The notes under the pieces: model-generated
Databases searched by the model: none
What the model was told of the DNA's origin: nothing
Seen by the model: only the letters and a program-made list of their open reading frames with translations
Shown here: piece after piece, positions 7,305-14,403 of the stretch
How the letters are laid out: each line of letters opens with the position of its first letter
Numbering within the stretch: the first letter of the stretch is position 1
NCBI GenBank assembly: GCA_937872085.1
Contig: CALMQK010000118.1
Location: forward strand, 1-17,925
Source of the DNA: an uncultured euryarchaeote
GTDB lineage: Archaea > Thermoplasmatota > Thermoplasmata > UBA10834
DNA: 17,925 bases
Direction: 5' to 3'
Position numbers and translations under genes: made by a program

Positions 7305-9041
7305 TCACACCCCCAGGTCCGCGAACTGCTTGTCCATCGAAGCGACCGAGGCCTTGAGATCCCTGTCAATTGACTCCTCGAACTTCAGTTTGCCAAGATC
7401 GCTCCTGCAGGGAAGCGCGACGATTCTCTCGAGGGGTATCTCGAGCGTCAGAGCCTTCTTGGCATGCTCGGAAAAGCTCCTGATGGCATTCATGTATTCA
7501 TACTGTCTCTTGAGAGGGCTGTAGGTATCCACCGGGTGATATGCGCTCTGCTGCAGGAAGAACTCCCTGATCATCCTTGCAACCTCAAGAATCAGCCTCT
7601 GCTCCTCCGGAAGAGCATCCGACCCGACGAGCTGCACGATGTCCTGCAGCTCCGACTCCTTCTGCAAGATCTCCATCGCCCACAGCCTGATCTTGTTCCA
7701 GTCCTCCGCGACATTCTTCCTGTACCAGTCCTCAAGCATTGGGCTGTAGAGGCTGTACGAGGTGAGCCAGTTGATAGCCGGGAAGTGCCGCCTCTCCCTG
7801 AGCTTCGAGTCCAGAGCCCAAAACACCTTGACGATCCTGAGGGTATTCTGAGTTACCGGCTCGCTGAAGTCTCCGCCTGACGGGGACACAGCGCCGATGA
7901 CTGAAATCGAGCCAGTGTGGCCGCCCAGGGTCTTCACGCGGCCGCATCTTTCGTAGAACTCCGAAAGTCTTGAGGCGAGATAGGCGGGGTAGCCTTCTTC
8001 GCCCGGCATCTCCTCGAGCCTCGACGATATCTCCCTCATGGCTTCAGCCCATCTTGATGTGGAGTCGGCCATGAGCGACACGTCGTAGCCCATGTCCCTG
8101 TAGTACTCTGCAATCGTGATACCGGTGTAGACGGACGCCTCTCTGGCCGCAACCGGCATGTTGGATGTGTTCGCCACGAGCACAGTCCGGCCCATCAATG
8201 GCTTGCCGGTCTTGGGGTCTTCCAGTTCAGGGAAGGTCGTGAGGACCTCTGTCATCTCGTTGCCACGTTCCCCGCAACCGACATAGACGACGATCTGCGC
8301 GTCGCTCCACTTGGACAGCTGCTGGGAGGTAACAGTCTTGCCAGTGCCGAATCCCCCGGGGATTGCCGCCGTCCCACCTTTCGCGAGCGGAAACAGCATG
8401 TCGAGAACACGTTGGCCCGTCACTAGAGGGATGTCCGGGAGGAGTTTGTCGGCGTATGGTCGAGGGTGCCTCACAGGCCATCTCTGTAGCATCGCAACCT
8501 TGTATCCAGACTCGAGCTCACCGATCGCATCCTCCACTGTGAATTCGCCCTCGGAAATGCTCTTGAGCTTGCCTTTGACGCCCGGAGGCAGCAAAACCTT
8601 GTGAACTATGTTCCCTTCTGGCACATCGCCCAAGGCCATCCCGCCCTCAAGGTCCGCACCCTTCTTGACGGTGGGCGTGAACTTCCACTTCTTCTTCCGA
8701 TCGAGTCCCGAGGCGGTTACTCCTCTTGAAACGAAGTCCCCTTGCTTGTCCCTGAGGACAGGCAGTGGCCTCTGCACGCCGTCATATACGCTTGAGAGCA
8801 GGCCTGGCCCCAGCTCCACCTGAAGGGGCGCTCCCGTGTCGACGACCGGTTCCCCAGGTCGCATGCCCGATGTGTCCTCGTACACTTGGATGACCGTCTT
8901 CCTGCCGACGAGCTTGATGACTTCGCCCATCAACTTGAGGTCTCCGACGAGTACCACGTCATACATCCGAGGCGCGATACCCTCAGCGGTGACCACTGGC
9001 CCTGCTATCCTGCTGACTCTTCCTTCTTCCTGCTTTGTCAT
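7305..9041 (-). CDS. atpA: A-type ATP synthase catalytic subunit A
   Basis: The catalytic subunit of the A1 head (578 residues; family about 580-600). The P-loop is GGFGTGKT (229-236), with the catalytic GERGNEM (257-263) just downstream. The bulge region between the N-terminal barrel and the nucleotide-binding domain (about 110-190), diagnostic of A/V-type A subunits and absent from F-type beta, is present. Later landmarks are SMSRWAEA-like DSTSRWAEAMREISSRLEEM, GEEGYPAYLASRL and the SGGDFSEPVTQ segment. No intein interrupts the gene, which is worth noting because inteins occur at the P-loop of some archaeal homologues. The start ATG follows a GGGAGTG Shine-Dalgarno in the 16-nt gap after atpF. 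Confidence 0.98.
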   Translation of the reverse strand: MTKQEEGRVSRIAGPVVTAEGIAPRMYDVVLVGDLKLMGEVIKLVGRKTVIQVYEDTSGMRPGEPVVDTGAPLQVELGPGLLSSVYDGVQRPLPVLRDKQGDFVSRGVTASGLDRKKKWKFTPTVKKGADLEGGMALGDVPEGNIVHKVLLPPGVKGKLKSISEGEFTVEDAIGELESGYKVAMLQRWPVRHPRPYADKLLPDIPLVTGQRVLDMLFPLAKGGTAAIPGGFGTGKTVTSQQLSKWSDAQIVVYVGCGERGNEMTEVLTTFPELEDPKTGKPLMGRTVLVANTSNMPVAAREASVYTGITIAEYYRDMGYDVSLMADSTSRWAEAMREISSRLEEMPGEEGYPAYLASRLSEFYERCGRVKTLGGHTGSISVIGAVSPSGGDFSEPVTQNTLRIVKVFWALDSKLRERRHFPAINWLTSYSLYSPMLEDWYRKNVAEDWNKIRLWAMEILQKESELQDIVQLVGSDALPEEQRLILEVARMIREFFLQQSAYHPVDTYSPLKRQYEYMNAIRSFSEHAKKALTLEIPLERIVALPCRSDLGKLKFEESIDRDLKASVASMDKQFADLGV

Positions 9042-9057
9042 ACTCAGCGCACTCCCG

Positions 9058-9357
9058 CTAAACCGATTTGTAAAGGTCGATCCCCATCGCCCTTCGAACC
9101 TTGTCCCTCAGGTCGCCCTCTTCCTCACCCACAGGGATGACGACGGGGTCGACGCTTGCCATCATCTTTGCCCGCAGCTGCGCGGGCAGCCTCTCGAGGT
9201 CCTTGGTGTGGACCGCGAGAATGCCAACGCTCTCCTCGTCGAGGACGCTGACCAAGGTGTCAAGGAGCTTCTCTGGCGTGACCGCATAGACCTTTCGAAT
9301 TCCAGCGAGGCGAAACCCGGTCACGAACTCCTCGGAACCCACGACTGCGATCTCCAA
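9058..9357 (-). CDS. atpF: A-type ATP synthase subunit F (central stalk)
   Basis: A 99-residue rotor-stalk protein with the family's CheY-like N-terminus IAVVGSEEFVTGFRLAGI and the later VIPVGEEEGDL segment; normal length is about 100. It binds D and contacts C and the head, with a regulatory C-terminal helix. The start is a TTG, chosen because it gives the canonical N-terminus and because GGTGAT (9363-9368) sits 5 nt upstream, overlapping the end of atpC. Only one base separates it from the atpC stop, so expression is likely coupled to C. Confidence 0.95.
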   Translation of the reverse strand: MEIAVVGSEEFVTGFRLAGIRKVYAVTPEKLLDTLVSVLDEESVGILAVHTKDLERLPAQLRAKMMASVDPVVIPVGEEEGDLRDKVRRAMGIDLYKSV

Positions 9358-9358
9358 A

Positions 9359-10417
9359 TCACATCACCAACAGTCCTTCGATTACTTTCGTGGAGAGGTT
9401 ACTTTGCTTCCCTCTCGCGATTATCCTTATGTTGTCCACTTCCACCTTCTTGCGGATCATGTAATTGACGACTGGCAGAACAGAGAGCGGGTAGAGGTGG
9501 GCGAACTTCTCGCTCGTGTACGTCAGCGCATTGTCGAGTGCGATAGTAATCCCGGAGAGCTTCTGGTCGTCTTTGAATCGGTCAAGGGCCGGCTTGATGT
9601 CCTCGTACATCGAGGACCGCTCCATCTCATCGATGACAGCCTGCAAACCCTCGGCCTGGGCCATGGACCTAAGCTTGTCGATGCTGTATTCCCTGCCGCC
9701 GGGTATGAGATACCTGGCGATCCTGTCCTCTGGGATTCTTCCAGCCTTCAGCTTGAGCAGGACCTTCAGGTTTGCGACATCGATCTCCCGCCTCACAAAT
9801 TCCCGGAAGAGATGATCGGCCCTGTTCATCCCCCTGACCACTTTGAGAAGATCGTAGTAGAGGTTCTTGTCGAGGTGATCTTCGAGCCTAGCTATCCGCT
9901 TGGAGTCCACCACCTCGCGCACGAGATCAGGGGTTATTCCGAGCGATGGCTCCAGGAGGAGCGCGTCCATCGTCTCCTGGACAGAACCCATGGCGACCAA
10001 TGATCTCAGATAGGATTCCGAGAAGGCTCCTGCAGGCACTAGCGTGTCAAGTATCTCCTCGTCTCTGACATCGGTCGTCTTTCCTCTGATGATTGTCTTT
10101 ACATTGAACATGTCCCAGCGCTTGAGATAATTCCCGACCATGTCCCTCAAGTGACCGGTGGTGAAGCCTAGCACATTCGAGTACGTGTCGGCGAGGTTTC
10201 TGGTGACCGCGACTTCCACAAGGTTGGCGCCAGAGTATTTGGAAGCGTATCTGGTCACCTCTTCCCGGTACTGGGTCTCACCGAGGAACCTCCCGATCTC
10301 ATGGACGTCCATCACGAGCATCCGCGAATAGATATCACGAGAGAGCAAGAATCTCTTCTTGGCCTTGACGCGAGTGCACGCATATGCGAAGTTCCCGCCA
10401 CCTCCGAATATTCTCAT
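9359..10417 (-). CDS. atpC: A-type ATP synthase subunit C (rotor-ring socket, V-ATPase d homologue)
   Basis: A 352-residue, mainly helical funnel protein that couples the D/F shaft to the proteolipid ring. Recognised by the N-terminal NFAYACTRVKAKKRFLL segment (9-25), EIGRFLGETQYREEV (41-55), YLKRWDMFNVKTIIRGK (92-108), a REIDVANLKVLLKLKA segment (211-226) and the C-terminal VDNIRIIARGKQ. Length is typical (about 350). The ATG is 8 nt after the atpE stop; the atpE TGA lies inside a GGGTGATC Shine-Dalgarno. Confidence 0.95.
   Translation of the reverse strand: MRIFGGGGNFAYACTRVKAKKRFLLSRDIYSRMLVMDVHEIGRFLGETQYREEVTRYASKYSGANLVEVAVTRNLADTYSNVLGFTTGHLRDMVGNYLKRWDMFNVKTIIRGKTTDVRDEEILDTLVPAGAFSESYLRSLVAMGSVQETMDALLLEPSLGITPDLVREVVDSKRIARLEDHLDKNLYYDLLKVVRGMNRADHLFREFVRREIDVANLKVLLKLKAGRIPEDRIARYLIPGGREYSIDKLRSMAQAEGLQAVIDEMERSSMYEDIKPALDRFKDDQKLSGITIALDNALTYTSEKFAHLYPLSVLPVVNYMIRKKVEVDNIRIIARGKQSNLSTKVIEGLLVM
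9363..9368 (-). promoter_or_regulatory. Shine-Dalgarno fixing the TTG start of atpF
   Basis: GGTGAT, complementary to the AUCACC of archaeal 16S rRNA 3' ends, lies 5 nt before the TTG at 9357 and inside the last codons of atpC. It supports the TTG start over any downstream codon. Confidence 0.65.
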
Positions 10418-10423
10418 CTCTCA

Positions 10424-10431
10424 GATCACCC
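10424..10431 (-). promoter_or_regulatory. Shine-Dalgarno of atpC containing the atpE stop codon
   Basis: GGGTGATC is an 8-nt match to the archaeal anti-Shine-Dalgarno, 6 nt before the atpC ATG. The UGA in the middle (10426-10428) is the stop codon of atpE, so ribosomes terminating on atpE sit directly on the initiation signal. Confidence 0.7.
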
Positions 10432-10983
10432 GAACAGCTTCGCGTAGATATTCTGCAGGTTCTTGTTCCAGACATCGTCCAGCATGCTCTCGAACCGGTA
10501 GTCTAGCCGGAAGCTCTTGTCCTTACTCTCGAAGACGAGCCCGCCGGCGCATTCTATGGCACCAGCATGGATTATCCCTGGAGGGAGCTGTAGAAGCGCC
10601 TTATCGGACTTGTTCGTGTAGACGAAGCATTCTCCGAGCTCCTTCTTCGCCTTGGAAACCAGCTTTGAATACAGTCTCTTGCGCTTGTCTGCTGGGTAGC
10701 TCTTGAGTTCGATCAGCACCTGCTCCTTCAGGTCGTCCATCACCTTGCGCTGAGCCACGAGCAAGGCCTTCTTCGATTCCAGCTCGGCGCTCGAAAGCTC
10801 TTGCTGCTCCATCTGCGCGATGATGGCCTCGCCGCGTTTTTCGGCCTTGATCCGCTCGTCAGCGATCCTCTTATCCACCTGACGGATCTGGTCATCCCGC
10901 TCCTTCTCGCCAAGGCTGATGATCTCCACCTTCTTCTCTTCGCCACGGTGGAGTATTTCTTCGACCACCTTGTCTATGCCCAT
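10426..10983 (-). CDS. atpE: A-type ATP synthase subunit E (peripheral stalk)
   Basis: A 185-residue peripheral stalk subunit that pairs with H to hold the A3B3 head against rotation. Residues about 5-90 are charged and Gln/Glu/Lys-rich, consistent with a long coiled coil; the C-terminal globular part has the family signature ending GGLVFESKDKSFRLDYRF, then a DDVWNKNLQNIYAKLFG tail. The ATG is preceded by GAGGAGC. A 61-nt non-coding gap separates it from atpK, the largest gap in the operon and a possible site of mRNA processing after the highly expressed proteolipid gene. Confidence 0.94.
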   Translation of the reverse strand: MGIDKVVEEILHRGEEKKVEIISLGEKERDDQIRQVDKRIADERIKAEKRGEAIIAQMEQQELSSAELESKKALLVAQRKVMDDLKEQVLIELKSYPADKRKRLYSKLVSKAKKELGECFVYTNKSDKALLQLPPGIIHAGAIECAGGLVFESKDKSFRLDYRFESMLDDVWNKNLQNIYAKLFG

Positions 10984-11044
10984 AGCTCCTCAGCTCCTTG
11001 CCTGATTCGGCTTCCTTCCGTTTCCGGTCCGTTTCTTCTCTTGT

Positions 11045-11266
11045 TCAAGATTTCAGCCACAGCAGGATCGCAATGACGAAGCCAAGGATGACAATCGTCT
11101 CGGGGAGCACGAGCAATATGATTCCCCGACCGAACATCTTTGGGTCTTCAGCCGTTGCGCCCACTGCTGCCGCACCGATCTGCGACTGCGCAATTCCCGT
11201 ACCGATGCCTGCAGCACCGATTGCGATACCCGCACCGATCAGTGCAAATCCAGTTCCTGGGTCCAT
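11045..11266 (-). CDS. atpK: A-type ATP synthase proteolipid subunit K (c ring)
   Basis: A 73-residue two-helix hairpin that forms the ion-carrying rotor ring. Helix 1 (about 6-36) is Gly/Ala rich with GIGTGIAQ (20-27); the loop has AEDPK (39-43); helix 2 (about 48-71) contains the ion-binding Glu56 in LPETIVI. Gln27, Glu56 and Thr57 occupy the places of Na+ ligands in sodium-type rings. Start choice: an upstream ATG at 11284 overlaps the atpI stop by 4 nt and would add MRRQKE, but it lacks a Shine-Dalgarno, whereas AGGAGG (11276-11281) precedes the ATG at 11266 with 9-nt spacing. The single-hairpin form, not the duplicated or triplicated form of some methanogens, is encoded. Confidence 0.93.
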   Translation of the reverse strand: MDPGTGFALIGAGIAIGAAGIGTGIAQSQIGAAAVGATAEDPKMFGRGIILLVLPETIVILGFVIAILLWLKS

Positions 11267-11275
11267 TTCTTTCTG

Positions 11276-11281
11276 CCTCCT
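11276..11281 (-). promoter_or_regulatory. Shine-Dalgarno deciding the atpK start
   Basis: AGGAGG immediately follows the stop of atpI and sits 9 nt before the ATG at 11266. The alternative ATG at 11284 would place this motif inside the coding sequence and has no such signal of its own. Confidence 0.6.
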
Positions 11282-13287
11282 CATTTCGTTGCGACGGAAT
11301 ACTTCCTCTCATAGCTCAAGGGCTGGAAGTCCGTTCCTCCGCCCTCGAAGAACTTGAGGAAGAACTCGACATAGTTCAACCTCATTGCTTGGATCCCTGC
11401 GGACAGGGCCCCAAGGAAGAACACGAAGAACAACTGGACGACCACAAGCGTCACCACGCCCAAGGCCGCGACGATGACGCCCACGATTCCACTTCCGCCC
11501 TCGAAGATGAGCGGGAAGAGCATTGAATTGAAGGCAAACGCCATCGCTCCCTTTCCTACCGCGAGCGCCGCAAGCCTCGCGTATGAAATCAAGTTTGTGA
11601 AAAGTCCTATGATTTCCGTTAGCGCCTGGCCACCTTCCGTGACCAGAAGCCAGGGGATTCCGATCGCGATGAGCACCAGGGCGGAGATCGCTGTCTTGAT
11701 GCCTGCGAGCTGAACCGTCCAGGTCGGCAACAACGGTGCGAGAACTGTGGAGTTCATGAAACTGCTCGTTCCCGTGCTGTTGCCGCCCATAGCCATCAGC
11801 TCCGTGAAGATACCAAGCAAAATGACCAACCATGCGATCTTTGCCAATGCGTGCTTGACGTTGTGGTGGAAGTTGTTGAAGAATCCGAAGATGAACCCCA
11901 CCGTGAGGTGAAGCCAACCGGCAACAAACGAGAGCGCCAGGAGCTCGAGCACGTCGCTCATCTTTTCCATCATCGGGTGGATTGGGATGTTGACGACATT
12001 CGCCCATGATGCCTCCCCAGCATTTCCAGCTGGCGCATGGAACGGGACCCCGAAGGCCTCTGCGAAAACGAAGGTGCCGAATATGCTGGCTAACAGCCCT
12101 CCCGCCAGAATGATCGCTCCCAGCTTCTGGAGGTCCGGCGAATTCTTGAGCTTGAACCTTATGACAGCTCCCAGCACCATGAGTCCGGCACCGAAACCAA
12201 GGTCGCCGATCATGAAGCCAAAGAATAACGGGAACGTGATGAACAGCACGAGTGTTGGGTCTATCTCCCCGTATTTCGGGGTCGACACGAGGTTTATGAA
12301 GAACTCAAATGGTTTGATAGGTTTCGGATTCTTCAGCTTGACGGGGGGCTCCTCCTCCTTGTCCTTCTCCACGGTCTCGACGAAGGAGAGTCCGCAGCAA
12401 AGCGATTCGAGCGCTGACCGGATCTCGAAGAGCCTAGCCGTCGGTATCCAGCCATCAATGACGAACGAGTTTGCAGAAGCGGCGATCTTGAGTGGGGTCT
12501 CAGCCTTCAGGACCTCGATTGACAAGTGTTCCTCGGATGCAATGATGAAATCCGCGAACTGTTTTCTAATCGACTCGATGTCGGCTTCGACTCTTCGCAG
12601 GTCCTTCTCAAGATCCACCATATCGGTGGCGAGCTTCGACATAATCTTCGCTGGATCTCCCTCCAGTTTTGGAAGCTTGATCTCCTGGAAGCCGTGGTCT
12701 GTCAAGATCCTTGAGGCCTCGAGCCTCTCGTCGTTCTTCACGAACACAGCGACCGAAAGATCGGCCTTTCTCTGATTCTTGAAAAGTTCGAAGTCCTTGA
12801 TCTTGTCCTTGAACGCGTGTTCCGGATCAAGCTTGCAAGTCCCAACGAACACAGCCAGGTTGTCGTATCCATCATAATTCTCAATCGGAATTCCGAAGGT
12901 TCTGACGGGCTCGAGCGCCTTGACCTCAGCATCCATTTCGCGGACGAGGGACTGGATCTTCTGTCTCGCATCTGATTTGCTGGATATGTTAAGATCGAGC
13001 GTGACCATTGCCTGTTCAATTCTCTCGTCGATGTCCTTTGTCCGGAGTAGGCCCTTCGGTCTGTGCCCTTCTATCTCCAGTGCTCGTATCATGGCCCTGA
13101 GCTTGAGTAGCCTCTGCGAGTCCTCCGATGCTCCCGACAAAGGCTGGCCGAGTTTGAATTCCTCATCTTGTTTCGTGAAGTCTATCAGATGCAGTAACTC
13201 CAGCTCATAGAGACACTTGATGGTCGGATCGAGGCTCTCAATCGATCCCACGACCACCGCCCGGGTCATCCCCTCAGGCTTAAGCAT
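11281..13287 (-). CDS. atpI: A-type ATP synthase subunit I (membrane stator, a-subunit homologue)
   Basis: The stator subunit whose membrane half forms the ion half-channels against the K ring. I chose the ATG at 13287 (668 residues): MLKPEGMTRAVVVGS matches the usual family N-terminus, overlaps the ahaH stop by 8 nt and follows GAGAGG. The frame itself runs to 13311. The cytosolic half (about 1-320) includes coiled-coil stretches near 85-125 and 205-250. The membrane half starts after TPKYGEIDPT and FPLFFGFMIGDLGFG (conserved) and has about eight helices. The essential channel arginine is Arg571 in SYARLAALAVG. The C-terminus carries the family signature AMRLNYVEFFLKFFEGGG. Confidence 0.95.
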   Translation of the reverse strand: MLKPEGMTRAVVVGSIESLDPTIKCLYELELLHLIDFTKQDEEFKLGQPLSGASEDSQRLLKLRAMIRALEIEGHRPKGLLRTKDIDERIEQAMVTLDLNISSKSDARQKIQSLVREMDAEVKALEPVRTFGIPIENYDGYDNLAVFVGTCKLDPEHAFKDKIKDFELFKNQRKADLSVAVFVKNDERLEASRILTDHGFQEIKLPKLEGDPAKIMSKLATDMVDLEKDLRRVEADIESIRKQFADFIIASEEHLSIEVLKAETPLKIAASANSFVIDGWIPTARLFEIRSALESLCCGLSFVETVEKDKEEEPPVKLKNPKPIKPFEFFINLVSTPKYGEIDPTLVLFITFPLFFGFMIGDLGFGAGLMVLGAVIRFKLKNSPDLQKLGAIILAGGLLASIFGTFVFAEAFGVPFHAPAGNAGEASWANVVNIPIHPMMEKMSDVLELLALSFVAGWLHLTVGFIFGFFNNFHHNVKHALAKIAWLVILLGIFTELMAMGGNSTGTSSFMNSTVLAPLLPTWTVQLAGIKTAISALVLIAIGIPWLLVTEGGQALTEIIGLFTNLISYARLAALAVGKGAMAFAFNSMLFPLIFEGGSGIVGVIVAALGVVTLVVVQLFFVFFLGALSAGIQAMRLNYVEFFLKFFEGGGTDFQPLSYERKYSVATK

Positions 13288-13615
13288 CAGCTGCCCTCTC
13301 AAACTCCGCAAGGACGAATTCTCGAGCCTTGCCGGCCCTCTGACGAGCGCTTGATGTCAGTGCATCGGCTTTCCGTGCGCCTTCGTCGAGGAGAGCCTTC
13401 TTTCGGCTCTCGATACGGGATTTCGCCTCGGCGATCCGAGAATCAATCGCCTTTCTGAGGGCGGCATCGGCAGCGTCCACTTTTTCAAGCGAGCGTCTCT
13501 TGCCCTCGGCCTGAAGCTGTTTCCTCTTCCCCTCTGCATCTTTGGTCGCGGCGCGGACCCTTTCCTCCGCGTCCTTTATATGCTGAAGGATATCCGCCTT
13601 TTCCACTTCAGTCAC
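13280..13615 (-). CDS. ahaH: A-type ATP synthase subunit H (peripheral stalk)
   Basis: A 111-residue coiled-coil protein that dimerises with E to form the peripheral stalk. From the GTG at 13615 it reads MTEVEKADILQHIKDAEERV, matching the family's start; the rest is an almost uninterrupted Ala/Glu/Lys/Arg heptad-like helix ending in AREFVLAEFERAADA. The open frame extends to 13783, but that N-terminus (Phe/Ser-rich) is unlike the family and crosses the promoter, so I rejected it. The TATA element is about 31 bp upstream of this GTG, giving a very short leader. It is the first gene of the ATP synthase operon. Confidence 0.9.
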   Translation of the reverse strand: MTEVEKADILQHIKDAEERVRAATKDAEGKRKQLQAEGKRRSLEKVDAADAALRKAIDSRIAEAKSRIESRKKALLDEGARKADALTSSARQRAGKAREFVLAEFERAADA

Positions 13616-13633
13616 AGTCCAGATTGCTGATGC

Positions 13634-13750
13634 GGGTTTCGATATAAATATGCTACGGGGTCTGGTTTTTTCGACTAATGCGGATGCAAACTCGACACTC
13701 AACGACAATCGAAACCCAGAACCGAAACACGAGAATACATCGAACGAAAC
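13634..13750. repeat. GTTTCG repeat cluster around the ATP synthase promoter
   Basis: Read on the minus strand, three copies of GTTTCG (13745-13750, 13723-13728, 13710-13715) precede the ahaH TATA element, spaced 22 and 13 bp. A further inverted copy lies just downstream of the TATA. The copy nearest the promoter and the inverted one form a perfect 9-bp inverted repeat, GGGTTTCGA at 13634-13642 and TCGAAACCC at 13709-13717. Operator sites for a regulator of the operon are one reading; the pyrimidine-rich copies could instead belong to the terminator of the deaminase gene. Confidence 0.45.
13641..13652 (-). promoter_or_regulatory. TATA box of the ATP synthase operon
   Basis: On the minus strand CATATTTATATC is a good archaeal box A. 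Its centre (about 13646) predicts transcription starting near 13620, a few nucleotides before the GTG of ahaH. No Shine-Dalgarno precedes that GTG, consistent with a leaderless or near-leaderless first gene. Confidence 0.65.
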
Positions 13751-13770
13751 CTTGCACGGTGATGACGGAT

Positions 13771-14259
13771 TCACTTCGGGCAAGCGAGCTTCTCTGCGAA
13801 GTTCTTCTTATCAAGCCGTGTGAGCCTTGTCCCCGCCTGTTTCAGCAGTTCAACGCCCGCGAGGTCCGAGTAATCATCTATGTATACCACGCGTGCCACC
13901 TGGGCGTTCAATATCATGCGCGCGCAGATTGGGCATGGAACAATGGTCGAGTATAGAGTGGAACCGCGGGAGTTTGTCCCCGCCTGGATGAGTGCGTTCT
14001 GCTCGGCATGTACGGCGGTGCAAGTCTCGAGACGGGTCCCGGACGCAATCCCGAGCTTGTCCCTGATGCAGCCGATCTCGTGACAGTGGGGGAGCCCTCT
14101 AGGATTCCCGTTGTATCCCGTGCTCTTGATCTCTCCAACATCGCTCACGATGAGCGCACCTATCTGCCGCCGAGTGCATGTGCTCCTGCGTGCAACTTCG
14201 ATCGCGATGTTCATGAAGTATTGGTCCTTCGATATCCTCTCGTTCTTGTGACGGGCCAA
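13771..14259 (-). CDS. dCMP deaminase-like cytidine/deoxycytidylate deaminase
   Basis: A zinc-dependent deaminase of the dCMP deaminase/ComEB type, which would make dUMP for dTTP synthesis. From a TTG at 14259 it has 162 residues. HAE at 84-86 provides the zinc ligand His84 and catalytic Glu86, and PCPIC (108-112) supplies Cys109 and Cys112. Upstream are the family's RRSTCTRRQIGALIV (24-38) and a GLPHCHEIGC insertion (55-64), which in dCMP deaminases helps hold a second zinc. The start is uncertain: the frame extends to a GTG at 14355 (194 residues) about 23 bp from a TATA element, but the added His/Arg-rich piece looks non-conserved. The TTG gives MARHKNERISKDQYF, a typical N-terminus, behind GAGG 6 nt upstream. 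It ends 155 bp before the ahaH start. Confidence 0.85.
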   Translation of the reverse strand: MARHKNERISKDQYFMNIAIEVARRSTCTRRQIGALIVSDVGEIKSTGYNGNPRGLPHCHEIGCIRDKLGIASGTRLETCTAVHAEQNALIQAGTNSRGSTLYSTIVPCPICARMILNAQVARVVYIDDYSDLAGVELLKQAGTRLTRLDKKNFAEKLACPK

Positions 14260-14373
14260 GGACAACCTCGACCGCCTCAAGCCGCTCGAGACATTTCTAA
14301 CTTTCTGTGCATGGTGCCGATGGGGGGGTGCATCTGGATGCCCTGATACCAACACATAGGATAAACCATATTC

Positions 14374-14382
14374 ATTTTATAC
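14374..14382. promoter_or_regulatory. Shared TATA element between deaminase and signal peptidase genes
   Basis: ATTTTATA reads TATAAAAT on the minus strand. Its centre is about 26 bp before the signal peptidase GTG at 14404, ideal for a leaderless transcript, and about 23 bp before the in-frame GTG at 14355 of the deaminase. No other good TATA lies in the short divergent spacer. Function in both directions is inferred from spacing only. Confidence 0.5.
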
Positions 14383-14403
14383 CGGACCCTCACTCCTAGC
14401 GTC

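Noticed and set aside
6553..7524. 323-codon plus-strand frame across atpB and the end of atpA
   Set aside because: Antisense shadow of two intact, strongly recognised genes; Ser/Thr/Pro-rich composition without domains.
13616..13783. N-terminal extension of ahaH to an ATG at 13783
   Set aside because: It would overlap the deaminase stop, cross a good TATA box and add a Phe/Ser-rich segment unlike the H family.
14330..14341. GCATC-TG-GATGC hairpin or operator upstream of the deaminase
   Set aside because: Five-base arms with a two-base loop in isolation; no repeat or partner site.
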